Shown: positions 8,508-16,365 of the stretch, in pieces
How positions within the stretch are numbered: position 1 is the first letter of the stretch
How the letters are laid out: every line of letters starts with the position of its first letter
Source of the DNA: Mariniflexile gromovii
GTDB taxonomy: Bacteria; Bacteroidota; Bacteroidia; Flavobacteriales; Flavobacteriaceae
Direction: 5' to 3'
DNA length: 64,000 nt
Assembly (NCBI RefSeq): GCF_017814435.1
Contig: NZ_JAGJCB010000011.1
Location: forward strand, 62,001 to 126,000
Translations under genes and position numbers: made by a program
The notes under the pieces: generated by a model
What the model saw: the letters and a program-made list of their open reading frames with translations, nothing else
Told to the model about the DNA's origin: nothing
The model's database searches: none

Positions 8508-9065
8508 TCAGCTTTTCCATTTTATACTACAGCCTATGCTCGGTTTTTGTAAAGCAGTATTTTCTTTGTTTTCAATTAAGCAGTCTAAGGCATTTCTTAA
8601 ATCTTTTCCCGTAACGGGTAACCCATTTCCAGGTCTGGAATCATCTAATTGCCCACGGTAGGCTAATTTTAGATCTTTATCGAACACATAAAAATCGGGA
8701 GTGCAAGCAGCATCATATGCTTTAGCAATTGTTTGGCTTTCATCATATAAATAAGGAAACGGATAATTCTCCTTTTTTGCATGGAGTTTCATGTTATCGG
8801 GACCATCTTGTGGAAATTTAATCGCATCGTTACTGGAAATAGCCACAAAACCAATTCCTTTTTTTGAAAAGCTTTTTGAAATTGCAACTATTTCTTTGTT
8901 TACATGAATTACAAAAGGGCAGTGGTTGCAAATAAATATAACCACAGTGCCATTTTCTCCTTTAACCATTTCTAAATTAACAAGTGTATCGCTGGTGGTA
9001 TCTATTAATTCAAAATAAGGAGCTGTTGTGCCCAAGGGCAACATGTTTGAAGGTGTATCGGCCAT
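8508..9065 (-). CDS. Thioredoxin-like (AhpC/TSA) family protein
   Basis: This 185-residue thioredoxin-fold protein has the active-site-like motif C46-N-H-C49-P-F, typical of a common flavobacterial peroxiredoxin-like family, and a YDAACTPDFYVFDKDLKLAYRGQLDD segment holding the cis-Pro region. No signal peptide is seen, so it is cytoplasmic. It probably reduces disulfides or peroxides; the partner is unknown. It is divergent from csaA over 47 bp. Confidence 0.85.
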   Translation of the reverse strand: MADTPSNMLPLGTTAPYFELIDTTSDTLVNLEMVKGENGTVVIFICNHCPFVIHVNKEIVAISKSFSKKGIGFVAISSNDAIKFPQDGPDNMKLHAKKENYPFPYLYDESQTIAKAYDAACTPDFYVFDKDLKLAYRGQLDDSRPGNGLPVTGKDLRNALDCLIENKENTALQKPSIGCSIKWKS

Positions 9066-9100
9066 GATTATTTGTTTTATTCAAAGTTCGTAATTATTTA

Positions 9101-9108
9101 TATTTTTG
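9101..9108 (+). promoter_or_regulatory. -7 element TATTTTTG before csaA
   Basis: A perfect TAnnTTTG ends 4 bp before the csaA ATG at 9113, which would give a leaderless or near-leaderless transcript. The nearest upstream TTTG (9071-9074) is 26 bp away, longer than usual. Confidence 0.45.
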
Positions 9109-9112
9109 AAAA

Positions 9113-9448
9113 ATGAATGAGACAATAACTTTTGAAGATTTTTCTAGAATAGATCTGCGTGTAGGGACAATAATTGAAGTAAACGATTTTCCTGAAGCCA
9201 GAAAGCCAGCTTATCAATTAACTATTGATTTTGGTGATTTGGGTTTGAAAAAGTCGTCGGCGCAAATTACCACACTCTATACAAAAGAAAATTTACTTAA
9301 TAAGCAGATAATTGCCAATATTAACTTTCCGAAGAAGCAAATAGCCAATTTTATGAGTGAATGCTTAGTTATGGGAGCTGTAAATGGTAAAGATGTGATT
9401 TTATTAAATCCTGAAATTAAAGTGAAAAACGGTAGCGTAGTTAGCTAA
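9113..9448 (+). CDS. csaA: CsaA-like tRNA-binding protein
   Basis: This 111-residue single OB-fold protein matches the CsaA/tRNA-binding domain of methionyl-tRNA synthetase and Trbp111: FEDFSRIDLRVGTIIEVNDFPEARKPAYQL, then FMSECLVMGAV and the ILLNPE segment. CsaA forms dimers that bind tRNA elbows and has chaperone-like, export-related activity in Bacillus. The gene is single and convergent with the PUR-like gene, sharing a terminator stem. Confidence 0.9.
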   Translation: MNETITFEDFSRIDLRVGTIIEVNDFPEARKPAYQLTIDFGDLGLKKSSAQITTLYTKENLLNKQIIANINFPKKQIANFMSECLVMGAVNGKDVILLNPEIKVKNGSVVS

Positions 9449-9478
9449 AAAAAAACCGCTACTAAAAGTAACGGTTTA
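9446..9478 (-). terminator. Terminator between csaA and the PUR-like gene
   Basis: The imperfect stem AAACCG-c-TACT / AGTA-a-CGGTTT (9453-9477) is followed by eight or more T on the minus strand, so it is best for the minus-strand DUF3276 transcript. On the plus strand no T-run follows. Confidence 0.75.
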
Positions 9479-9496
9479 TATGATCTATTTTCAATA

Positions 9497-9871
9497 TTAA
9501 ATATCGTCAAATTCAATATCTGTAAAACTATCTGTTGATTTCTTTGAATCCAGGGAATCATCATCATAATCCTTTTTGAAATCTTTTTGGTGACGTTCAC
9601 TAATCACTTCGTCACCTTTTTCATCAATAATATATTCGGTCATTTCAGATAGAATATCTTTAAACTCATTAAAGTCTTCTTTATAGATGTAAATTTTATG
9701 TTTTTTGTAATGAAACGAACCATCATCATTGGTAAACTTTTTACTTTCAGTAATTGTTAGGTAATAATCGTCTGCTTTTGTAGATCTAACATCAAAAAAA
9801 TATGTACGTCGTCCTGCTCTTAATACTTTAGAAAAAATCTCCTCTTTCTCCATCATGTCATTGTTGTTCAT
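9497..9871 (-). CDS. DUF3276/PUR-alpha-like nucleic-acid-binding protein
   Basis: This 124-residue protein has one PUR repeat (about 8-85: EEIFSKVLRAGRRTYFFDVR, then YYLTITESKKF and FHYKKHKIYIYKEDFNEF). A highly acidic, low-complexity tail follows. The Bacteroidota DUF3276 family is structurally related to PUR-alpha/PurA, which binds single-stranded DNA and RNA; its role in these bacteria is not established. The gene has its own terminator and is not in an operon. Confidence 0.85.
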   Translation of the reverse strand: MNNNDMMEKEEIFSKVLRAGRRTYFFDVRSTKADDYYLTITESKKFTNDDGSFHYKKHKIYIYKEDFNEFKDILSEMTEYIIDEKGDEVISERHQKDFKKDYDDDSLDSKKSTDSFTDIEFDDI

Positions 9872-10014
9872 AGTTGTATAGAAATTTATTAAATTATCAA
9901 TTTATATCAAAAATCTAAAAAAAACCGATATTAACCAACATTTTATGATATTTCTTTTCAAAGTATTATTTTTTGTTGCATTAAATGTAAGCTATTGGTT
10001 TATAAATAAGGCGA

Positions 10015-11778
10015 TTAATCTTTGTTGGAAGCGGTTTCGCTTAATTGCTTTAGGTACAGATGTTGGTAATAGCCTTCTACGTTTATAAGGGTTTCATGGG
10101 TTCCTTCTTGAACTATTTTACCTTGATCTAGCACGATAATTTTATTTGCGTTTTTAGCAGAAGACACCCGATGACCAACAATAATAGATGTTTTTCCTTT
10201 GGTGATTTTCGTTAAGTTCTTCAATATCTTTTCTTCGGTTTCTGTATCTACAGCCGATAAACAATCATCAAACAATAAAATTTCTGGTGTTTTTATAATG
10301 GCTCTAGCAATGGATACACGTTGTTTTTGTCCACCAGAAAGTGTGATACCCCGTTCTCCTAAAACAGTATCGTAACCATGACTAAACTGAATAATGTTTT
10401 TATGTACTTGGGCATTTTTGGCAGCTTCAATCACTTCATCATCGGTAGCATCATCCTTCCCGAATTTAATGTTGTTTTTTATGGTATCAGAAAACAAAAA
10501 GGCATCTTGTGGAACGTAACCAATATTGTTTCTTAAATCGGTTAAGTTATGAACTTCAATAGGAATGTTGTTTATTAGAATAGAACCTTTATCAATATCA
10601 TAAAGCCTTCCAATTAAATCTAAAATAGTTGATTTCCCAGAACCTGTTTTTCCTAAAATGGCTAAGGTTTCTCCTTGTTTTATTTGGAAACTTACGTTGT
10701 TTAATGCTTGAATATTAGTATCGTCGTATGTAAAGGTTACGTTGTTAAAAACAATATCACCAGTAATTTTGGTATGTCCTTCTACACGGTTCTTTATTTC
10801 GGGCTCTAATTTTAAAAATTCGTTTATACGTTTTTGAGATGCTTCAGCTTGCTGTACTATAGAAGTGACCCATCCTACTGTTGCTACAGGCCATGTAAGC
10901 ATGTTTACGTATATTATAAATTCTGCAATAGTTCCTAAACTTTCAATCTCGCCATTAATATATTGCATACCACCAACGTAAATTACTAGAAGATTACTCA
11001 TGCCAATAAGTAAAATCATCATTGGGAAAAACCATGCTTGTACTTTGGCTAGATTGATTTGCTTTTCTTTGCTTTCACTTGCTAACGATTCAAAATTTGT
11101 AGAAATTTGAGGTTCAATTCCGTAGGCTTTAATCACAGAAATTCCACTGAACGATTCTTGTGTATAAGTAGATAGTTTTGATAAAAATTGTTGAACAATG
11201 GTACTTCTATGGTGTATTTCTTTACTTAATTTATAGATGACTATAGATAATATAGGTAAAGGCAATACGGTGTATAAAGCCAACTTTGGAGCTTCATTAA
11301 ACATGTAAATAAGTGCAATTATAAACAGCGTAACCGTATTGATGCTGTACATAATGGCTGGACCTGCGTACATGCGCACATTACTAACATCTTCACTTAT
11401 ACGGTTCATTAAATCGCCGGTTCTGTTCTTTTTATAAAAATTTAAAGAGAGTTTTTGGTATTGTTCGTAAATTTCATTCTTCAAATCAAACTCCACATAG
11501 CGCGATACGTTAATAATATATTGACGCATAAAAAATGTAAAGCCTGCAGCTATTAATGCGGCACCAACTATGTAAATGATAACTTCGGTTAATTCTGCCT
11601 TTACAACCTGTTCTGAAACGCCTCCTTTTAAATATTTTTCAATAACAACAAAAATTTCTCGAACATATCGGGGTGTAAACAGCAAAAATATTCTAGCTAT
11701 AATGGTAATTAAAGTACCAATTAAAAGCTGTTTTTTATATTTTAAAAAGTATTTGTTTAAGTGCTGTAATTCTTTCAT
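10015..11778 (-). CDS. ABC exporter, fused membrane and ATPase domains (MsbA/MDR-like)
   Basis: This 587-residue half-transporter has a six-helix membrane domain (about 15-310) and an ATPase domain (about 340-575) with Walker A GKTGSGKST, signature LSGGQKQR and Walker B ILLFDDCLSAVD. The Glu after the Walker B Asp is replaced (DDCLSAVD rather than DE), as in the degenerate half of some heterodimeric exporters. It may therefore need a second half encoded elsewhere or hydrolyse slowly. Substrate unknown: lipid or drug. The gene stands alone, divergent from nusB. Confidence 0.88.
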   Translation of the reverse strand: MKELQHLNKYFLKYKKQLLIGTLITIIARIFLLFTPRYVREIFVVIEKYLKGGVSEQVVKAELTEVIIYIVGAALIAAGFTFFMRQYIINVSRYVEFDLKNEIYEQYQKLSLNFYKKNRTGDLMNRISEDVSNVRMYAGPAIMYSINTVTLFIIALIYMFNEAPKLALYTVLPLPILSIVIYKLSKEIHHRSTIVQQFLSKLSTYTQESFSGISVIKAYGIEPQISTNFESLASESKEKQINLAKVQAWFFPMMILLIGMSNLLVIYVGGMQYINGEIESLGTIAEFIIYVNMLTWPVATVGWVTSIVQQAEASQKRINEFLKLEPEIKNRVEGHTKITGDIVFNNVTFTYDDTNIQALNNVSFQIKQGETLAILGKTGSGKSTILDLIGRLYDIDKGSILINNIPIEVHNLTDLRNNIGYVPQDAFLFSDTIKNNIKFGKDDATDDEVIEAAKNAQVHKNIIQFSHGYDTVLGERGITLSGGQKQRVSIARAIIKTPEILLFDDCLSAVDTETEEKILKNLTKITKGKTSIIVGHRVSSAKNANKIIVLDQGKIVQEGTHETLINVEGYYQHLYLKQLSETASNKD

Positions 11779-11943
11779 TTAAAGGCAAAATCTGTATGGA
11801 AAAATAGAAATAAATAAGTTAGCAAATATAAAGTTTTAAAAGTATAAATTGAGGTAATCGCTGTTTAGTAATTGTTAAAAATAGCATAAAGTATGTTATG
11901 AATAATAAATACAAAAATATGAAGTCACTTTTCAAAATAGTGT

Positions 11944-11951
11944 TATTTTTG
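11944..11951 (+). promoter_or_regulatory. -7 element TATTTTTG of nusB
   Basis: A perfect TAnnTTTG lies 39 bp before the ATG at 11991. Because it falls inside the longer open frame that begins at 11898, it argues for the downstream nusB start. No clear -33 TTG is seen. Confidence 0.55.
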
Positions 11952-11990
11952 CAGCTCAAAATTATAAATTATTTTAAGTTCATTGTAATT

Positions 11991-12935
11991 ATGCTAAACA
12001 GAAGACATATCCGTGTAAAAGTAATGCAAACCATGTATGCCTTTAAAGGAGGAGAAAGCGACGATTTTAGTAAAGATCAAAAATTTTTACTGTTTAGTAT
12101 AGATAATATGTACAACTTGTACTTATTGATGCTTTCGTTATTAATTGAAGTTCAAAAAAGAGCCGAAAGTGATTTGCAAAAGAAACAAAAAAAGCATTTA
12201 GCAACTAAGGAAGACAAAGATCCTAACAGAAAGTTTGTTAATAATCAATTACTTGCCCTAATATCTGATAACTATCAATTAAAAAATCAATTGGAAATAA
12301 ATAACATTACCAATTGGAACCTTGATAGCGAATATGTAGATGTAATTTTTAAAGCAATTACGGCTAGCGATTTGTATAAAGATTACATGACAACAAAAGT
12401 GTCAGATTTTAAAGAAGATAAAGATTTTATTGTAGATGTTTTCAAAGATATTATTGCACCAAACGATAAACTTTACGATTATTTGGAAGATAAAAACTTA
12501 ACCTGGTTAGACGATTTGCCAACTGTAAACACTACCATTTTAAAACTACTTCGAAAGGCAAAAAGCACATCAGCTGAAGGTTATTTTACCCCAAAACTTT
12601 ATAAAGATTTAGATGATAAGCAGTATGCTATCGATTTATTTAGAAAAACCCTTTTAAACAGAAGCATATTAAATAAAGAAATAGAGGAGAAAACACAAAA
12701 CTGGGATTCAGACCGTATTGCCAATGTTGATTATGTATTGCTTCAATTGGCCATTAGTGAATTGAAAAACTTTCCATCCATTCCCGTAAAAGTTACTATT
12801 AATGAATATTTAGAAATAGCCAAAGAATATTCAACCCCAAAAAGTAGCATTTTCATCAATGGGATTTTAGATAAATTGGTGAAAGAATATGAAGAAGCAG
12901 GAACCTTAAAAAAAGTAGGCCGCGGATTGATGTAA
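11991..12935 (+). CDS. nusB: NusB, transcription antitermination factor (long Bacteroidota form)
   Basis: The 314-residue protein starts at MLNRRHIRVKVMQTMYAF, the normal NusB N-terminus; the frame extends to 11898 but that extension is AT-rich and contains the promoter element. The C-terminal half (about 190-310) is the usual NusB helical domain, ending NEYLEIAKEYSTPKSSIFINGILDKLV. The extra ~150 residues in the middle make it twice the size of E. coli NusB, a known feature of this phylum. NusB with NusE (S10) binds boxA RNA and promotes rRNA transcription. DUF1573 and yajC genes follow, the usual order. Confidence 0.92.
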   Translation: MLNRRHIRVKVMQTMYAFKGGESDDFSKDQKFLLFSIDNMYNLYLLMLSLLIEVQKRAESDLQKKQKKHLATKEDKDPNRKFVNNQLLALISDNYQLKNQLEINNITNWNLDSEYVDVIFKAITASDLYKDYMTTKVSDFKEDKDFIVDVFKDIIAPNDKLYDYLEDKNLTWLDDLPTVNTTILKLLRKAKSTSAEGYFTPKLYKDLDDKQYAIDLFRKTLLNRSILNKEIEEKTQNWDSDRIANVDYVLLQLAISELKNFPSIPVKVTINEYLEIAKEYSTPKSSIFINGILDKLVKEYEEAGTLKKVGRGLM

Positions 12936-13017
12936 AATAGTGTTAAGAAGCTATTAAAAATTTTAAATAGCTTAAATAATTACTATTTTTACTGCTTGAA
13001 CAAAAAATAGCTTAATA

Positions 13018-13473
13018 ATGAAAAAAACAATATTAGGATTAGTAACACTTGCTTTGGTTGCTTTTACATCTTGTAAAGATGATGCCACAAAAAAAATTAA
13101 TGAAGCAAATATAACTGCTGCGGCAGAAAGAGATGCAAATGCTTCTAAATTACCGGTACTTACATTCAATGAAACCGAACATGATTTTGGCGACATAACA
13201 AAAGGAGTGCCTGTTGAAACGGAGTTTATATACAAAAATACAGGAAATGCACCTTTAGTAATTACAGATATTAAAAGTTCTTGCGGTTGTACGGTACCAC
13301 AAGATTGGAGCAGAGAACCTTTAGCTCCTGGTAAAACAGGGAAATTTACAGTGGAGTACAATGCTAGTGGGCCTAATAAAATTACAAAAACTATTACGGT
13401 ATCGGCAAATACAGAAAAAGGATCTGAAGTTGTAAAAATTATCGCTAACGTCATAGAACCAAGTATACAATAA
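13018..13473 (+). CDS. DUF1573 lipoprotein
   Basis: This 151-residue protein has a lipoprotein signal peptide (Cys19 in AFTSCKDD) and one DUF1573 beta-sandwich domain (about 45-145: FNETEHDFGDITKGVPVETEFIYKNTGNAPLVI, then SSCGCTVPQDW). The CGC motif is family-typical. DUF1573 resembles the ASH/immunoglobulin-like fold; its function is unknown. It lies between nusB and yajC, a position conserved in flavobacteria, and is likely co-transcribed with them. Confidence 0.88.
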   Translation: MKKTILGLVTLALVAFTSCKDDATKKINEANITAAAERDANASKLPVLTFNETEHDFGDITKGVPVETEFIYKNTGNAPLVITDIKSSCGCTVPQDWSREPLAPGKTGKFTVEYNASGPNKITKTITVSANTEKGSEVVKIIANVIEPSIQ

Positions 13474-13522
13474 AAAACAGCTGCAAGTTCAGCACTAATT
13501 AACTAACAAATAACAAAAAACA

Positions 13523-13804
13523 ATGGAAGGAATCGGTCAATTTTTACCGTTTATACTAATGTTTGTGGTTGTGTATTTCTTTATGATTGCACCACAAATG
13601 AAACGCGCCAAAAAAGAGAAAAAGTTTAATTCTGAATTAAAAAAAGGCGATAGGGTTATTACCAAAAGCGGTTTGCACGGTAAAATTTTAGAACTTAATG
13701 ATAAAGACCAAACATGTATAATAGAAACCATGTCTGGAAAAGTTAAGTTTGAGCGTTCAGCAATTTCTATGGAGCTAAGCACGAAAGCAAACTCACAGGA
13801 TTAA
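13523..13804 (+). CDS. yajC: YajC, Sec translocase accessory subunit
   Basis: This 93-residue protein has one N-terminal membrane helix (about 5-23) and then the YajC domain (QMKRAKKEKKFNSELKKGDRVITKSGLHGKILEL). YajC associates with SecDF-YidC at the inner membrane. The length is normal. It closes the nusB - DUF1573 - yajC group, followed by a strong terminator. Confidence 0.95.
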   Translation: MEGIGQFLPFILMFVVVYFFMIAPQMKRAKKEKKFNSELKKGDRVITKSGLHGKILELNDKDQTCIIETMSGKVKFERSAISMELSTKANSQD

Positions 13805-13830
13805 AACATACAATATTATTTATTTAAAAG

Positions 13831-13856
13831 AGCTTCCATTAGGAAGCTTTTTTTTT
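13831..13856 (+). terminator. Terminator after yajC
   Basis: AGCTTCC (13831-13837) pairs with GGAAGCT (13842-13848) around a 4-nt loop and is followed by a T-tract. Confidence 0.9.
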
Positions 13857-13984
13857 GGTTAAAAACCAAGTGGTTTAAGTGTATTTATTTTAATTTTAAA
13901 AAAAAAAAATAAAATTTAGGTAGGGTAAGTAAATATTTAGTTGTCTAATGGTTGAATTGTTTATTAACCTAAAACCTCTCAACC

Positions 13985-14401
13985 ATGAATTTACTTTTAA
14001 TCTCTTCAGTAGTTTTAGCCGTTAACATTGTAATGTTATACATCTATCAACAAAAAGCTTTTTTTATTAAAATTTATAGTAATTTCAATACAAATGAAAA
14101 GATGGACGTAATAAATAGAACAGATAATGTAGTTTCTCCACAGCAGTTGTTGGGTTCTCAAAATACAGAGAACCAAACTATGGACACAAGTCGTTTAAAT
14201 GATTTAGATATAGAAAATGCTGAATTAAGCAAAAGATTGAAAGCCTTAGAATTTATTACAAAATTCGAAATCTATTTAAGTGATAATAAAATTGATAGAG
14301 AAAGATTCAATGAATTTAAAGATTTTAACGATCTTAAATTATTAACTCAAAAAAGTATTCTTGAGGCTGCAAAAAGGGTATCAAATTTAAGTGCTGCTTA
14401 A
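13985..14401 (+). CDS. Hypothetical membrane-anchored coiled-coil protein
   Basis: This 138-residue protein has one N-terminal hydrophobic helix (about 3-20) followed by a polar, probably helical region (LNDLDIENAELSKRLKALEF, about 75-95) that could form a coiled coil. I do not recognise the family. It stands alone between yajC and the GNAT/proline genes; its function is unknown. Confidence 0.6.
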   Translation: MNLLLISSVVLAVNIVMLYIYQQKAFFIKIYSNFNTNEKMDVINRTDNVVSPQQLLGSQNTENQTMDTSRLNDLDIENAELSKRLKALEFITKFEIYLSDNKIDRERFNEFKDFNDLKLLTQKSILEAAKRVSNLSAA

Positions 14402-14498
14402 TAAGTTAAAACCTCTTTTTTCGCTTCATATTAAATCCATTTATTTGTTACATATTATCTTAGGCAAATTGCAATTAATAGTTTATTAACGTAGGATA

Positions 14499-14530
14499 TT
14501 TGCTATTGGCACTCAATTTTCGTAGATTTG
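14499..14530 (+). promoter_or_regulatory. Promoter upstream of the GNAT/proC/proB group
   Basis: TTTG (14499-14502), a 20-bp spacer and TAGATTTG (14523-14530) match the Bacteroidota consensus well. It lies about 245 bp before the GNAT start, so the transcript would carry a long leader. Confidence 0.65.
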
Positions 14531-14534
14531 CACC

Positions 14535-14642
14535 ATGATTAAAGGACATCATGAAAGGCAAAACTGTAGAATATTCAACTTTAACTTTTTAGTTTTCAGA
14601 ACGCAATCTGATAAATTTATCCCTCCAAGCACCTCAAATTAA
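14535..14642 (+). CDS. Candidate 35-residue leader peptide
   Basis: An ATG only 5 bp after the -7 element opens a 35-codon frame beginning MIKGHHERQ and ending PPSTSN. An alternative ATG at 14551 in another frame gives 13 codons. The frame is followed by a small CCTC/GAGG stem. The placement suggests an attenuator or regulatory upstream ORF for the amino-acid genes downstream, but no run of regulatory codons (such as Arg or Pro) is obvious. Conservation cannot be checked here. Confidence 0.3.
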   Translation: MIKGHHERQNCRIFNFNFLVFRTQSDKFIPPSTSN

Positions 14643-14774
14643 GAGGCTCCATTTTAAATAGTAAGTTTTATTTATCATCCTTTTTTTTAATTAAGTACTT
14701 AAATGTATAAGTACCAATCTCCATAATTAGTCGCATTTATTATAGGTTTAAATGTGATTAAAACAACATAATTA

Positions 14775-15215
14775 ATGACTATAAAAACCTTTGATGCCTT
14801 TACAAGGCTATCAATTATTGACATAAATCGCATTACCAATTTTTTATTTGAATATTCAGATGAAGCTAGAGACACTAAAAGTGCCATCAGGAAATCCTTA
14901 TTGTATGCTGCAAAAGAAATACCAGGATTAGGAGGCTATGTGTTTGTTGTAGAGCGCAATAACGATATTGTTGGGGCAGCCGTAGTGAATAAAACGGGAA
15001 TGAATGAATATATACCAGAAAACTTATTGGTTTACATTGCCGTAAAAACCTCATTTAGAGAAAAGGGTATTGCTAAAATGTTAATTGAACATACTATAAA
15101 ATATTGCGATGGCGATATTTCAACGCATATAAACAAACATAATCCTGCTATTAAATTATTTGAAAAACAGGGCTTTAAACCAAGAAACATAGAAATGAGG
15201 TTGGTTAGAAATTAA
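14775..15215 (+). CDS. GNAT N-acetyltransferase linked to arginine/proline genes
   Basis: This 146-residue acetyltransferase has an acetyl-CoA loop (VYIAVKTSFREKGIAKMLIEHTIKYC, about 93-118) and the C-terminal HNPAIKLFEKQGFKPR motif. In several flavobacteria a GNAT gene heads the arginine biosynthesis operon, before argG; here the same position is followed by a small gene, proC and proB only. It might acylate an amino-acid intermediate, but the substrate is not shown by the sequence. Confidence 0.8.
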   Translation: MTIKTFDAFTRLSIIDINRITNFLFEYSDEARDTKSAIRKSLLYAAKEIPGLGGYVFVVERNNDIVGAAVVNKTGMNEYIPENLLVYIAVKTSFREKGIAKMLIEHTIKYCDGDISTHINKHNPAIKLFEKQGFKPRNIEMRLVRN

Positions 15216-15336
15216 TCAATCGTATAATAAATTAGAAATAAACAACATGAAACGAGCATGTTAAGAGCATTATCACCTATGAGTATGATAATTTGCGAAC
15301 AGCATGTGTCCGTTAAAAAACAATAAACATAAACAC

Positions 15337-15528
15337 ATGAAAATTTTATATATAAAAAGAGAAACAATTTACGAAAAGCGTCACAGTTTAAAAATGGGCG
15401 AATTAACCACTAAGGTTACTTACATTAAAAAGTATCTGCTAGGGATGCCCGTTAAAACGCTTCATAAATATAGGGAAACCTATTATGGCGAAGTAAAAGA
15501 CTGTAATGATTGTATGCTTTTTATTTAA
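15337..15528 (+). CDS. Small conserved hypothetical protein
   Basis: This is a 63-residue basic protein starting MKILYIKRETIYEKRHSLKM; the frame opens at 15304, but the internal ATG gives a cleaner start. It ends with a CNDC pair near the C-terminus (KDCNDCMLF), which could bind a metal or form a disulfide. The family is unknown to me. It lies between the GNAT gene and proC and is 27 bp from proC, so it is probably part of the same operon. Confidence 0.6.
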   Translation: MKILYIKRETIYEKRHSLKMGELTTKVTYIKKYLLGMPVKTLHKYRETYYGEVKDCNDCMLFI

Positions 15529-15555
15529 TCAAAAGAAAAAAACAAAAAACAATAA

Positions 15556-16362
15556 ATGAAAGTACTAGTAATTGGAGCAGGTAACATGGGATTAACCTAT
15601 GCGGAAGGAATGTCTAAATCAAGATTGTTGAAGAAAAAAAACATCATGGTTTTGGATAAATCTGAAGAAAAACTGGAAGAACTTAATCAAATATCACATT
15701 TTGATGCTTTTAGCGAGTTACAAGATTGTGTACCGCAGGCAGATATCATATTTATAGCCGTTAAACCATTCCATGCAGAAAGTGTGTTTAAAGCCATTAA
15801 AACGCTTGTGCAACCACAACAAATTTTAGTGTCCATTATGGCAGGTGTTTCCATACCTAGGATAAAAGAGCTAACAGGGTTGAATAAAATAGTGCGGGCA
15901 ATGCCGAATTTACCAGCACAAATTGGTAAAGGATTAACATCGTACGTTACATCACCCGAAGTTTCTAGAATTGAAATGTTAACGGTAGAGAGTTTATTGG
16001 ATACCACAGGAAAATCGATGCGCGTATCAAGCGAGAATTTTATTGATGCATCTACAGGCATTTCTGGAAGCGGACCCGCTTATGTATTTTATTTTATGCA
16101 AAGTATGATGGAAGCTGCCTTACAAATGGGGTTTTCAAAAAACGATTCAACGGTGCTGGTAAGTCAAACTTTTACAGGAGCCGTGGAGCTTTTTAATCAA
16201 TCTAATTTATCGCCAAATTCTTGGATGGAAAAAGTGGCTTCAAAAGGTGGTACTACCCGTGCTGCGTTAGATTCCATGAAAGATAACAATGTAGGCGAAT
16301 TAATAAAAGAAGCAGCATTTGCAGCATTTAATCGTGCTGTTGAATTAGGAAAAGAATATTAA
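15556..16362 (+). CDS. proC: ProC, pyrroline-5-carboxylate reductase
   Basis: This 268-residue enzyme has an N-terminal Rossmann motif GAGNMG (7-12) and the ProC signature in the C-terminal helical domain (GISGSGPAYVFYFMQSM, then VASKGGTTRAALDSM). It reduces pyrroline-5-carboxylate to proline with NAD(P)H. The stop codon is 3 bp from the proB start, so the two are translationally close. Confidence 0.95.
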   Translation: MKVLVIGAGNMGLTYAEGMSKSRLLKKKNIMVLDKSEEKLEELNQISHFDAFSELQDCVPQADIIFIAVKPFHAESVFKAIKTLVQPQQILVSIMAGVSIPRIKELTGLNKIVRAMPNLPAQIGKGLTSYVTSPEVSRIEMLTVESLLDTTGKSMRVSSENFIDASTGISGSGPAYVFYFMQSMMEAALQMGFSKNDSTVLVSQTFTGAVELFNQSNLSPNSWMEKVASKGGTTRAALDSMKDNNVGELIKEAAFAAFNRAVELGKEY

Positions 16363-16365
16363 ATA

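Larger units (their letters stand above)
14402..14774. other. 373-bp intergenic region with promoter and candidate leader ORF
   Basis: The stretch holds a good promoter (14499-14530), a short open frame from 14535 and a CCTC/GAGG mini-stem near 14626-14645 followed by an AT-rich tract with a T-run at about 14683-14690. The rest is AT-rich with no other gene visible. Confidence 0.6.

Noticed and set aside
11898-11990. N-terminal extension of nusB
   Set aside because: AT-rich, contains the -7 element TATTTTTG, and the normal NusB N-terminus begins at 11991.
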